Shown here: positions 27,416-35,496 of the stretch, piece by piece
Layout of the letters: the number at the start of each line of letters is the position of its first letter
Numbering within the stretch: position 1 is the stretch's first letter
Assembly: GCF_019038465.1 (NCBI RefSeq)
Contig: NZ_JAFKRH010000038.1
Span: 62,001-126,000, forward strand
Direction: 5' to 3'
Length of the DNA stretch: 64,000 bases
Source of the DNA: Synechococcus sp. CCY 0621
GTDB lineage: Bacteria > Cyanobacteriota > Cyanobacteriia > PCC-6307 > Cyanobiaceae
Notes under the pieces: model-generated
Databases searched by the model: none
What the model saw: only the letters and a program-made list of their open reading frames with translations
Told to the model about the DNA's origin: nothing
Made by a program: the position numbers and the translations under genes

Positions 27416-29364
27416 GCGGTGTCTTCGGGCTGTTCAATCAGGACGGCAAGCCCGTCGAGCGCAGCGAACTGGGCGACATGGCGTCGCTGCTGGAACGTCG
27501 CGGGCCCGATCGCACCGCGTTCTGGAGCGAGGGGCCGGTAGGCCTGGGTCTCACCCTGCTCACCACCACGCCGGAGCTGGCCTTTGAGCCCCAGCCCGTG
27601 CGCCATGGCGCCAGCGGCTGCGTGATCGTCGCCGACGTGCGCCTCGACAACCGCGAGGAACTGCTGGCGGCCCTGGGCCTCGCCGATCGCGCCCATCTGC
27701 TAGGCGATGCAGGCCTGATCCTGGAGGCCTACCTCGCCTGGGGCGAAGCCTGCCTGGACAAGTTCCTGGGCGATTTCGCCTTCATGCTCTGGGATTCCCG
27801 CCACCAGAAACTCTTCGGCGCCCGTGATCACTTCGGCCTGCGGCCCTTCTATTACCACCACAGCCCGGGCCAGTTCTTCGCCTTCGCCTCCGAGCCCAAG
27901 GCGATCCTGGTGCTGCCGCAGGCGCCCTATCGCCTCAACGAAGCCCGGATCGCCGATTTTCTGGTGAACCAGCTGGAAGGCATCGACAAGACCTGCACCT
28001 TCTTCGAGGAGGTGTTCCGCCTCCCTCCAGCCCACTGCGTGAGCGTGACGCCGGAGCGGATGTTCATCCGCCGCTACTGGACCCTGGAGCCAGGCGAAGA
28101 ACTACGGCTGCCATCGGATGAGGCCTACGCCGAAGCCTTCCTGGAGGTGTTCACCGAAGCCGTGCGTTGCCGCCTGCGCAGCCATGGCCCCGTGGGCTCG
28201 ATGCTCAGCGGCGGCATGGACTCAGGCTCGGTGGTGGCCGTGGCCAAGGAGATCCTGGCTGAGCAGGGCCGCGCCCCGTTGCCCACCTTCTCCGCCGTTG
28301 GCCCTGACCCTGAAACCTGCGTCGAAACGCGGGCGATCCACGCGGCGCTCACCATGCCTGGGCTCGATCCAACCTTGGTTCGGTACGACCAATTGGACGT
28401 CTTGATGCCGGAACTGGGGGAGCTGGGGTTGTCGCTGGATGAACCCTTCGACAACCACATGACGTTGGTGCGGGCGATGTATCTGGCGGCGCACCGCAAG
28501 GGCCTGAAGGTGTTGTTGGATGGGGTGGCTGGAGATGTGGTGCTCAGCGAGGGCAGCCACATCGCTCGTCTTGTTCAGCGTGGCCATTGGCGGCACGCCT
28601 ACCGCGAGGCGGTGGGGCAGCAGACGTTCTGGGGTGGTGCCTACCCCGCCTGGCGGGAATTAGTTGGCGCCGCACGGTATGCGTTCATGCCGCTCCCGTT
28701 GCGGCGGCTCTACCGGCGCCTGCGGGACCCAGGCCGCCAGCGGCACCAGCTGGAGCGGACCATCCGCGAAGCGCGGATAGATCCCACTTTCGCCGATCGC
28801 ATCGGGCTGGCTGAGCGCCTGCAAAGGCTCCAGGCGCACGGGTCGGACCCTGTGGTGGTGACATACCCCGAAGAACGGGCCCGGGCGATTGACCACCCCT
28901 ATCTCACGGTGGGGCGGGAGCGCTACGACCGCGTCGCCGCCGCCGTAGCGGTGGAGCCCCGTGATCCGTTTCTGGATCAGCGGGTGGTGACCTTCTGTCT
29001 CTCCCTGCCAGGCGCACAGAAGCTCGCAGGCGGCTGGCCCAAGATCGTGCTGCGCCGCGCCATGGCCAATCGGCTACCCGACTCGGTCCGCTGGCGCACA
29101 GGTAGGGCGCATCTGGGCTGGGCCTTCACGAGGGAGCTGATCAGAAGGTTCACGATGGACAAAGATCCACGGATGACAAGTGGCCAAATGCTCCTCTCGC
29201 GCTACCTCTCAACATCCGTGAGCGCACGACGCTCGCCTTTCCCCCATACAGATCCAGATCCGCTTGAAAGCAGCTACGATGACATGGGTTTGGTCTGGTG
29301 GCTAAAAAGTCACCGTGCCCTTGCCAGGGAAATAGATCCCAAACCAAACCTCCTGATCAACTAG
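27412..29364 (+). CDS. Lasso cyclase C (asparagine-synthetase-like)
   Basis: 650 residues, class II asparagine synthetase fold. The N-terminal glutaminase-like domain starts MSGVFGLF: residue 2 is Ser, so the catalytic Cys of true AsnB is absent, as expected if no ammonia is released. The C-terminal PP-loop SGGMDS (residues 266-271) binds ATP. Expected reaction: adenylation of a core Asp/Glu side chain and attack by the core N-terminal amine to close the macrolactam. The last 250 bases are more AT-rich than the rest. The precursor gene starts 9 nt after its stop. Confidence 0.92.
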   Translation: MSGVFGLFNQDGKPVERSELGDMASLLERRGPDRTAFWSEGPVGLGLTLLTTTPELAFEPQPVRHGASGCVIVADVRLDNREELLAALGLADRAHLLGDAGLILEAYLAWGEACLDKFLGDFAFMLWDSRHQKLFGARDHFGLRPFYYHHSPGQFFAFASEPKAILVLPQAPYRLNEARIADFLVNQLEGIDKTCTFFEEVFRLPPAHCVSVTPERMFIRRYWTLEPGEELRLPSDEAYAEAFLEVFTEAVRCRLRSHGPVGSMLSGGMDSGSVVAVAKEILAEQGRAPLPTFSAVGPDPETCVETRAIHAALTMPGLDPTLVRYDQLDVLMPELGELGLSLDEPFDNHMTLVRAMYLAAHRKGLKVLLDGVAGDVVLSEGSHIARLVQRGHWRHAYREAVGQQTFWGGAYPAWRELVGAARYAFMPLPLRRLYRRLRDPGRQRHQLERTIREARIDPTFADRIGLAERLQRLQAHGSDPVVVTYPEERARAIDHPYLTVGRERYDRVAAAVAVEPRDPFLDQRVVTFCLSLPGAQKLAGGWPKIVLRRAMANRLPDSVRWRTGRAHLGWAFTRELIRRFTMDKDPRMTSGQMLLSRYLSTSVSARRSPFPHTDPDPLESSYDDMGLVWWLKSHRALAREIDPKPNLLIN

Positions 29365-29373
29365 AAAATCAAA

Positions 29374-29547
29374 ATGAAACTTTCTACCGAGAATCAGCAA
29401 AGCCTGACTCAGGCGCCTTACCTCCAACCTTATTGCTCACCACGTCTTTCTGTTTTTGGAGCTATCAGCGAGCTCACCAATAGTGGCACCGGAGATCAGA
29501 GAGAGAGTCCAGGAAATGCTCCTGCCACCAAACTTCCGCGTGCATAG
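29374..29547 (+). CDS. Lasso precursor peptide (57 aa), below the usual ORF size cut-off
   Basis: Reads from ATG 29374 to TAG 29545-29547. The leader has the lasso motif in exact spacing: Tyr20-x-x-Pro23-x-Leu25-x-x-x-Gly29, then Leu34-Thr35. Thr in the penultimate leader position is the family rule for B2 cleavage. This puts the cut after Asn36, giving a 21-residue core that starts SGTGDQRESP and ends ATKLPRA. Glu44 is then core position 8, a valid ring size; a cut before Gly38 would make it position 7. No other Asp or Glu falls at 7-9. The peptide has Arg at 43 and 56, no Cys in the core and a C-terminal Ala. It lies 9 nt after the cyclase stop; no strong Shine-Dalgarno is visible, so coupling is likely. 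Confidence 0.85.
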   Translation: MKLSTENQQSLTQAPYLQPYCSPRLSVFGAISELTNSGTGDQRESPGNAPATKLPRA

Positions 29548-29767
29548 CTAGGCCTTAGCGCTCTTCGGAACCCTCAAGGGAAATCAAGATAGTATCAGTC
29601 AAATGCAAATATCATTTCACAAAAATAAAGGCGTGCCACAAAGATACTTTGCATTTTATTGCTTTTGGTACTTTCAGAAACGAACCCTTAACGATTCACT
29701 CTGGTCGTTCCCATAATTTGCTACTTCAATCCAATAATCTTACTTTGTAATTTTACTGGCGTTGAGC

Positions 29768-30574
29768 ATGGGCGGCTTGAGCTACAGAAGCATATTTGCC
29801 AATCCTGATTCCTTGCACGGCACGGCGAACCTATTTAGGCATGCCATTCGTCTCGGCCTACATGACTATAGCTCCCTGAATAGAATCACCAACAAACTCT
29901 ACACAAAGGCAGCCGACTTTGGGTCCAAAGATCATAATCTTGCCGGTCTTTGGCCTTGGGAGCAAAAAATCGTCGATGAATTTTTTGCAAGCCAACATTA
30001 TATACTTGTTGCCGGAGCAGGTGGTGGTCGTGAGGCGATAGCACTTGCCAAACAAGGCTTTTCTGTGACTGCGTTCGACTTCTGTGCGGCACTCACGAAA
30101 GCCTGCCGAAGTCACCTCGCCGAATTGGGCCTCAAGGCTCGCGTGCTGGACGCTCCACCCGACTGTGCACCCCCAGAACTAACATCTGAATTATTCGTTT
30201 ACGACGCCATATTCCTTGGACGAGGATTCTATCACCATATTCCAGGACGAACCCGAAGAGCCTTATTCCTGAAGGGCTGCAGACAATTCGTACGCCAAGG
30301 AGCACCCCTATTTCTATCTGATTTTTTCAACCGTCAGACGTCCGATCCCTTCTATTACAAAACTTATATGGTAGCGAAAGCCATCCGAACAATACGGCTA
30401 AGCCCTGATCCTGTTGAGCTTGGTGATTGGCTTAGCAATTGCATGCAGCATGCTTTCGTAGCAAGCGAGATAGAAGCGGAGATGAAGGAAGCCAAGTTCC
30501 GCTTAAAACACTATTTGGATACGCCTTTTGGACTGGACACCCAATTAGCTCATGCTGTTGGCATTGCGCAATGA
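29768..30574 (+). CDS. Class I SAM-dependent methyltransferase of the lasso cluster
   Basis: 268 residues from the ATG at 29768 (a TTG two codons earlier is also open). Motif I is ILVAGAGGGREAIALA (residues 79-94), with the acidic residue of motif II in FDF (Asp104). YDAIFLGRGFYHHI is the motif-IV-like segment, where substrate contacts are expected. Likely peptide tailoring, for example carboxyl or side-chain methylation, as methyltransferases are known in other lasso clusters; the target is unknown. AT-rich compared with the cyclase and the next genes. 220 bp without a recognisable gene separate it from the precursor gene. Confidence 0.82.
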   Translation: MGGLSYRSIFANPDSLHGTANLFRHAIRLGLHDYSSLNRITNKLYTKAADFGSKDHNLAGLWPWEQKIVDEFFASQHYILVAGAGGGREAIALAKQGFSVTAFDFCAALTKACRSHLAELGLKARVLDAPPDCAPPELTSELFVYDAIFLGRGFYHHIPGRTRRALFLKGCRQFVRQGAPLFLSDFFNRQTSDPFYYKTYMVAKAIRTIRLSPDPVELGDWLSNCMQHAFVASEIEAEMKEAKFRLKHYLDTPFGLDTQLAHAVGIAQ

Positions 30575-30657
30575 GAGACCTAGTCTCAACGGCACTTGAG
30601 CACGATTTTTTCAGGCTGATATAGGCTTTATGCATCTATTCAATCCAGAGATGAGAG

Positions 30658-31824
30658 ATGGGCAAGTCCACCGGCTACAACATTCTCAGTTATGGCGATA
30701 TGGTTAACAACCGGCAGCGCATGGATCCCTACGCCCGCACACTGCAGCAGGCCGTTCGTCGGGACAGTGTGGTACTTGATATCGGCGCGGGCACCGGCAT
30801 TTTCTCACTGCTCGCCTGCCGTTTTGGCGCCGCAGAGGTCCATGCGGTCGAACCTGATGCCTCTATCGATCTGGCTCGCACCATGGCAGCGGCCAACGGC
30901 TTTGCCGATCGCATCCACTTCCATCAGACCCTCTCCACCGCGATCACCCTGCCGCGCCCCGCCGACGTGATCGTCTCCGACCTGCGGGGAGTCCTTCCCC
31001 TCTTTCAGCATCACATCGCCGCCATCGCCGATGCCCGAAGCCGCCTCCTGGCGCCGGGTGGTGTGCTGATCCCCGCTCGCGACCAGCTCTGGGCGGCGCT
31101 GATCGACGTCCCCGAGGTCTACCGTCCCTACACCGAGCCGTGGCTCAGCAACACCTATGCGCTGGACCTGAGCCCAGGCCAGCCGCTGGTGGTCAACACC
31201 TGGCGCAAGCTGAACGCCAAAGCCGACCAGCTGCTGGTCGAGCCAGCCCATTGGGCCACGCTCGACTATCAAACGATCCAACGGACTGACGTCTCCGGTG
31301 AACTGTCCTGGATCCTGGAACGACCCGGCACGGCCCATGGAGTTCTGGTCTGGTTCGACGCGGAGCTGGCCGATGGCATCGGTTTTTCCAACCGACCGGG
31401 GGAACTGGAGCTGATCTACGGCCAGGCATTCTTCCCCTTCCAGGCACCCGTGCGGCTGGAGCAAGGCGACCACGTGGCAGTGGCTTTAAGCGCCACGCTG
31501 GTCAATGACAACTACCTCTGGCGTTGGGACACGCGTGCCCGCAGCGGCGACCACCTCAAAGCCAACTTCCGTCAATCCACCTTCTACGGAACACCCGTGG
31601 CGCTGGAGGCGCTCAAGCGCCGCTCCGCAGATTTCGTACCATCCGCAGACACATCCGCCGCGATCGACCGCTGCGTGCTGTCGCATATTGACGGGAAGAC
31701 GACCCTCGGGACCATTGCCGAAACTTTGATGGAAATGTTTCCCGAGCGCTTCCACCAGCACCAGGACGCGCTGAACTACAGCGCCAATCTGGCCGAGAAG
31801 TACCGCCCCGCCACGAACGGATGA
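30658..31824 (+). CDS. PRMT-like methyltransferase with C-terminal PqqD-like (RRE) domain
   Basis: 388 residues. The N-terminus GYNILSYGDMVNNRQRMDPYA and motif I VLDIGAGTGIFSLLA (residues 39-53), with Glu65 in motif II and LLAPGGVLIPA, give the protein-arginine-methyltransferase fold. The PRMT double-Glu loop is not conserved: it reads SDLRGVLPLF. A beta-barrel region follows to about 325. The last 58 residues (CVLSHIDGKTTLGTIAETL, then ALNYSANLAEKY) look like the PqqD winged helix that binds RiPP leaders. This suggests the enzyme docks on the same leader as B1; the two core arginines are possible targets. The stop overlaps the kinase-like gene (ATGA). Confidence 0.82.
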   Translation: MGKSTGYNILSYGDMVNNRQRMDPYARTLQQAVRRDSVVLDIGAGTGIFSLLACRFGAAEVHAVEPDASIDLARTMAAANGFADRIHFHQTLSTAITLPRPADVIVSDLRGVLPLFQHHIAAIADARSRLLAPGGVLIPARDQLWAALIDVPEVYRPYTEPWLSNTYALDLSPGQPLVVNTWRKLNAKADQLLVEPAHWATLDYQTIQRTDVSGELSWILERPGTAHGVLVWFDAELADGIGFSNRPGELELIYGQAFFPFQAPVRLEQGDHVAVALSATLVNDNYLWRWDTRARSGDHLKANFRQSTFYGTPVALEALKRRSADFVPSADTSAAIDRCVLSHIDGKTTLGTIAETLMEMFPERFHQHQDALNYSANLAEKYRPATNG

Positions 31825-32678
31825 CCCTCACCGCTGCTCAGCATCGGCTCCAGCAGCCGGAGCCCAACGCAGCCTTCCATCGATGGACCCTGCCCGGCGG
31901 CTCCACCTGGACAGAGTTCTACCGCCGGCCTGGCGGCTACATGCTGCGCTTCCCGGACCTGGCCGACTTCGAGATCAGTAACGACGCCCAGATCGCTATG
32001 GCCCATCCGGTGCCGGGCGTAGCGCAGAGCACGATGGAGCACCTGTACCTCAACCAGGTGCTGCCGTTGCTGCTCAGCACGCAGGGCCAGCTGGTGTTCC
32101 ATGCCAGCGCCTTTGCCCTCGAGGCTTGTGCGGTGGCGTTCGCAGCTCATTCCGGTCGCGGCAAGTCCACCCTGGCGGCCAGTTTCGCCATGGCTGGCCA
32201 TTCCTTGCTGACCGACGACGGCCTGCTCCTGGAACCAACCGCCAGCGGTTACAACGTTCGACCCAGCCACCCATCGATCCGCCTCTGGGACGATTCCTCT
32301 GAAGCGCTGATCCCCGCCGATGCCGCCACGTCCCCGGCCATCTCCTATTCGTCCAAGTCGCGATTTCTAGCCGGGGATCATGTGCGCTTCAGCTCCGAGC
32401 CCCAACCTCTCCGGTGCGTGTTTTTCCTCGGCGAGGGGGCGGTCTCTGAGATCACGATCGAACCCATGGCACCAGCCCAAGCCCTGATCGAATGGGTGAA
32501 GCACTCCTTCCTGCTCGACATCGAAGACCAGCCGCGACTGGCCACCCACTTCGACGACGTGGCCCGCCTGGCCGCCCATCCCTTTCACTACCGCCTCGAT
32601 TACCCCAGGCACTACTGCCTTCTGCCCGAGGTGCAGGCCGCCATCGTGAGCCATCTGGGCAGCCTCAGCGGCGCGTGA
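31821..32678 (+). CDS. HPr kinase-like protein of the lasso cluster
   Basis: 285 residues. The P-loop AHSGRGKST (residues 109-117) and the TDDG acidic pair (Asp132, Asp133) match the HprK catalytic core; the regulatory N-terminal domain of true HprK is absent. The N-terminal 90 residues (FYRRPGGYMLRFPDLADF) are typical of the RiPP-associated group. In the paeninodin lasso pathway a relative phosphorylates the C-terminal Ser of the peptide. Here the precursor ends in Ala, so the target must differ or the role is not peptide phosphorylation. Its 3' end overlaps the convergent exporter gene by 14 bp. Confidence 0.85.
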   Translation: MTLTAAQHRLQQPEPNAAFHRWTLPGGSTWTEFYRRPGGYMLRFPDLADFEISNDAQIAMAHPVPGVAQSTMEHLYLNQVLPLLLSTQGQLVFHASAFALEACAVAFAAHSGRGKSTLAASFAMAGHSLLTDDGLLLEPTASGYNVRPSHPSIRLWDDSSEALIPADAATSPAISYSSKSRFLAGDHVRFSSEPQPLRCVFFLGEGAVSEITIEPMAPAQALIEWVKHSFLLDIEDQPRLATHFDDVARLAAHPFHYRLDYPRHYCLLPEVQAAIVSHLGSLSGA

Positions 32679-34308
32679 ACGCTGCCGGGCGGATCACCGC
32701 CGCCGCCTGCGCCACCAGCTCCGGGTCATGGCTGGCCACCAGCACCAGCCGCTCACGGCTGCGCTCCAGCACCAGCTGCCGCACCGTGGCCGCCGCCTGG
32801 GCATCCAGAAACGCCGTCGGTTCATCGAGCAGCTCCACCGGCTGATCCAGCAGCCAGGCCCGCAGCAGCCCCAGCCGGTGGATCTCACCGCCGGAGAAAC
32901 AATCCACCGCCAGATTGAGCGGCCCATGCAGCCCCTCGGGCCGCCCCAGCAACGCCTCCAGCCCCAGCCGCTGCAGCCAGGGCGCCAGCAACTCGTCGCG
33001 TTCTTCTCGTTCCGGCAGCCGGCCCAGCAGCAGGTTGTCCGCCAGGCTTCCTTCAAACAACACTGCCCCCTGGGGCGCATAGGCCACCAGCGTCCGCCAG
33101 GCGGCGGCACCGGCGCTGCCCGTCAGCTCTATAGGCGCTCTGGAGCCCGCCACCTGCAGCTGCCACTGGCTGTCCTCCTCGGCCAGCAACCCAGCCACCC
33201 GATCCAGCAACGTGCTTTTGCCGCTGCCCGATGGCCCCACCAGCACCACCAAAGCGCCACGCCGCAGGTCCACCGCCGGCTGGCCCGGGCCCTGCCAGCG
33301 CACCGCCTCCAGCCGCGCTTCGCGCGCCAGCGGCCGGGTGGCGGCGGCCGCCAGCACCGGCGTCCCCAGGCGCTCGCGCAGCTCCCGCAGCGCCTGATAG
33401 CCCGGCAGCGCCCACAGGCAGGCGCGACGGCTGCTGATCACACCCCCCAGGGCCCCGGCCGCCCGGTAGGCCAGCAGCAGCACCGTGGCCACCGCCGCCG
33501 GCTGCAGCCCCGTGCCGCCCAGCCCCAGCCACAGCGCCACCACCAGCACCACCAGCCAGTCGCGCAGGGCGCCGAACACCGCCTCACGCCGCAGTGAGCG
33601 GCGGGCATTACGGCGATAGTCGCGTGCCGCCTCGCTGAAGCGCCCCAGCAGCCAGGGCTCGGCGGTGGCCGCACGGATCGCCTTGAGGCCATGCAGCCCA
33701 TCGCCCACGATGCTCTGCAGCGCCGCATTCAGACGCGTCTGCAGTGTTCCCAGCTGCCAGGCGCCGGAGCGTTGCGCCAGCCCCGCCAACGCCGCGGCCA
33801 CCAGCCCCAGCAGCAGCGGCGCCGCCTGGCCCCGGCCGGCCAGCACCACGCCGGCGGCGTAGATCAGCAGGCTGATCAGGCTCTGCAGCAGCTGCAGGCC
33901 CCGGTCCAGCGCATAGACGCTGGTGTCGATGTCGTCCATCAGCAGGCCCAGCAGCTCACCGCGGCCCACCTGCTCCAGGCGCAGGCTGGAGGCATACAGC
34001 ACCCGGCTGAGCAGGTCGCTGCGCAGCCGGTCGGTGAGGGCACTGTTCAGCCACTCCTGGAGCACGGCGATGCCCACCTGCAGCAGGCCGCGCAGCGCCA
34101 TCAGCGCCACCAGCAGCGCCAGCAGCTGGCGCAGATCCAGCGAAAGTGCCGGCAGCGGCAAGCCGGCCGCACCGCCCGCCCCCAGCAGCACCCCCACCGC
34201 CAGGCCCAGGCCGGCCACCTCCACCACACTCGCCAGCAGGGCCAGGCCCGCCAGCAGCAGGGTGTGCCCCCATCCCGCCTCGCGGGCCAGGGCGATCCAG
34301 AGCTTCAC
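32665..34308 (-). CDS. ABC exporter of the lasso cluster (D protein)
   Basis: 547 residues, membrane domain and ATPase in one chain. About six hydrophobic segments lie before residue 300. Walker A is LVGPSGSGKSTLLD, signature FSGGEIHRLGLLRAW, Walker B VELLDEPTAFLD and switch His SHDPE. Expected to export the mature peptide and give immunity. It is on the opposite strand and overlaps the kinase-like gene tail-to-tail. The first 20 codons and the bases just upstream lie in a 69-bp sequence repeated at 36726-36794. Confidence 0.88.
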   Translation of the reverse strand: MKLWIALAREAGWGHTLLLAGLALLASVVEVAGLGLAVGVLLGAGGAAGLPLPALSLDLRQLLALLVALMALRGLLQVGIAVLQEWLNSALTDRLRSDLLSRVLYASSLRLEQVGRGELLGLLMDDIDTSVYALDRGLQLLQSLISLLIYAAGVVLAGRGQAAPLLLGLVAAALAGLAQRSGAWQLGTLQTRLNAALQSIVGDGLHGLKAIRAATAEPWLLGRFSEAARDYRRNARRSLRREAVFGALRDWLVVLVVALWLGLGGTGLQPAAVATVLLLAYRAAGALGGVISSRRACLWALPGYQALRELRERLGTPVLAAAATRPLAREARLEAVRWQGPGQPAVDLRRGALVVLVGPSGSGKSTLLDRVAGLLAEEDSQWQLQVAGSRAPIELTGSAGAAAWRTLVAYAPQGAVLFEGSLADNLLLGRLPEREERDELLAPWLQRLGLEALLGRPEGLHGPLNLAVDCFSGGEIHRLGLLRAWLLDQPVELLDEPTAFLDAQAAATVRQLVLERSRERLVLVASHDPELVAQAAAVIRPAAFTRR

Positions 34309-34317
34309 GCGGTCATC
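34249..34317. repeat. 69-bp direct repeat, copy 1 (5' end of the lasso exporter gene)
   Basis: Matches 36726-36794 with one mismatch (T/C at 34304, Lys2 to Arg). It contains the exporter start codon, its first 20 codons and nine bases upstream. With copy 2 it bounds a 2.4-kb segment that carries toxin-antitoxin genes. Confidence 0.9.
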
Positions 34318-34356
34318 CCGTCCTGAACCCCAGCGACCGTAGGAGACCTGCCGGAG

Positions 34357-34694
34357 TCAGGCGGGATGGAGGACCACGCTGTAGCGCGACCAGTTGGCGT
34401 CTGACGACACAGCCATCAGGCCTTCAAGGCGGGCCTGGGCAATCAGCAGGCGGTCGAAGGGATCCTCGTGGATGGCGGGAAGGCAGCCGGTTTCGATCAC
34501 ATGGGCATCGCTGATCGGCAGCAAGGTGGCCCCGGCACTGAGGCTCTGATCGCGAAAGCGCGATGGATCCAGCGGCAGCTTGCCAAGACGATGCTTGATC
34601 GCCACCTCCCAGACAGCGCGCGGGTGTCCTCTCGCAGGGGCTGGTCGTCCAGCAGCCACCAGATCAGGACTTGCGTATCGAGCAACAGCCTCAT
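34357..34694 (-). pseudogene. Broken vapC (PIN-domain toxin)
   Basis: The start (MRLLLDTQVLIWWLLDD, with the first PIN Asp) is in one frame. The rest (VWEVAIKHRLGKLPLDP, DPFDRLLIAQARLEGL and SSDANWSRY, with the last Asp) is in another. About 15-20 codons expected between them are also missing, so the change is a deletion plus frameshift. The ribonuclease is probably inactive. It directly follows vapB (stop and start share one base). Confidence 0.8.
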
Positions 34695-34942
34695 CAGTGG
34701 CCCATCAGCCGCTGCACCTCGGCATCAGCCTCAGGGCTGAAAGCCACATCGATGCTGGGCCGATCCAGGTGTGCCAGATCTCCTGCAAGAACTCCCAGGT
34801 GCTTCAGCCCACGGCTCTGAGCGCAGGGCACCAGCCGCACCTGGGGATCTCCATGGCTGGCGATGACCACGTCCTCTCCAGCCAATGCGGCCTTGACCAG
34901 TTTCGAGAGCTGGCTTTTCGCTTCGAGCATGTTGACCTGCAT
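34694..34942 (-). CDS. VapB/Phd-type antitoxin
   Basis: 82 residues from the ATG at 34942. MQVNMLEAKSQLSKLVKAAL and DVVIASHGDPQVRLVPC form the Phd/YefM DNA-binding half; the acidic C-terminus (FSPEADAEVQRLMGH) is the toxin-binding part. The upstream extension to 35026 is not needed. Intact although its partner toxin is broken. Confidence 0.85.
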   Translation of the reverse strand: MQVNMLEAKSQLSKLVKAALAGEDVVIASHGDPQVRLVPCAQSRGLKHLGVLAGDLAHLDRPSIDVAFSPEADAEVQRLMGH

Positions 34943-34998
34943 GACAACCCGGCAACGCCTTGGCCAAGCTAGCCAAGAGCAGAGGCGGTGCCACCCGT

Positions 34999-35496
34999 TC
35001 ACCCCTTGCCCAGCTCCATCAGCCACGCCTGGAAGCGCTCCAGATCCGCCTCGATCCCCGGCCAGAGGGCGATGGACCGCTGGAGGAGCTGCCGCACCCG
35101 ATCCGCCTCCAGTTCGTAGGCGTAGAGATGACGCACCACATGGCGGAAGGCCAGCAGTTCCGCCAATCCCATCCGCACCGCAGGGCTGAGCACGGCCGGC
35201 CTGGAGTCGGTGGCGATGGCCATGCGATCCAACAGCCGGCGATGCCAGTCGCTGCCCTCCGGTGTTCCCCCGTTAAACACCCGCACGATCAACAGCAGAC
35301 ATCGCTCCACTCCCGTGTACAGGCTCTGGAGCCGCAGGGCCGCCGAGTCCATCGCTTCACTGCTGCCACTGCCGGCTTCCATGAGGCTTTCGAGGCGCTC
35401 CAGGCTGCGCACCAAAGCGGAGAGCTTGTCGCGCTCGACGCGCAGATCGAGCTGCAGATCGCCCAGCTGCCGCTGCCACGGATCGAGGGAGGCCAT
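34999..35496 (-). CDS. HEPN-domain protein, HepT-like toxin
   Basis: 165 residues, all-helical. The HEPN catalytic motif RX4HXY is present as RHVVRHLYAY (around residue 117-126), with the family segments YTGVERCLLLIVRVFNGG and DWHRRLLDRM. Expected role: RNase toxin of a type VII (HEPN/MNT) pair, inactivated when the partner nucleotidyltransferase adds AMP to the motif Tyr. The start overlaps the stop of the MNT gene upstream. A decayed copy is at 39.5-39.9 kb. Confidence 0.88.
   Translation of the reverse strand: MASLDPWQRQLGDLQLDLRVERDKLSALVRSLERLESLMEAGSGSSEAMDSAALRLQSLYTGVERCLLLIVRVFNGGTPEGSDWHRRLLDRMAIATDSRPAVLSPAVRMGLAELLAFRHVVRHLYAYELEADRVRQLLQRSIALWPGIEADLERFQAWLMELGKG

Noticed and set aside
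29374-29547. Core beginning at Asp41 or Gln42 of the precursor (using Thr39 as the -2 residue)
   Set aside because: Would leave no Asp or Glu at core positions 7-9, and Asp is not a usual ring residue 1. Ser37 or Gly38 starts fit the rules.
29603-29716. 37-codon ORF after the lasso precursor, considered as a second precursor
   Set aside because: No YxxPxL motif, no Leu-Thr before a small residue, and an aromatic-rich composition in an AT-rich spacer; probably chance.
30571-30624. 17-codon ORF in ATGA overlap with the end of the first methyltransferase
   Set aside because: Too short to judge, no lasso motif. The overlap is easily produced by the stop context.
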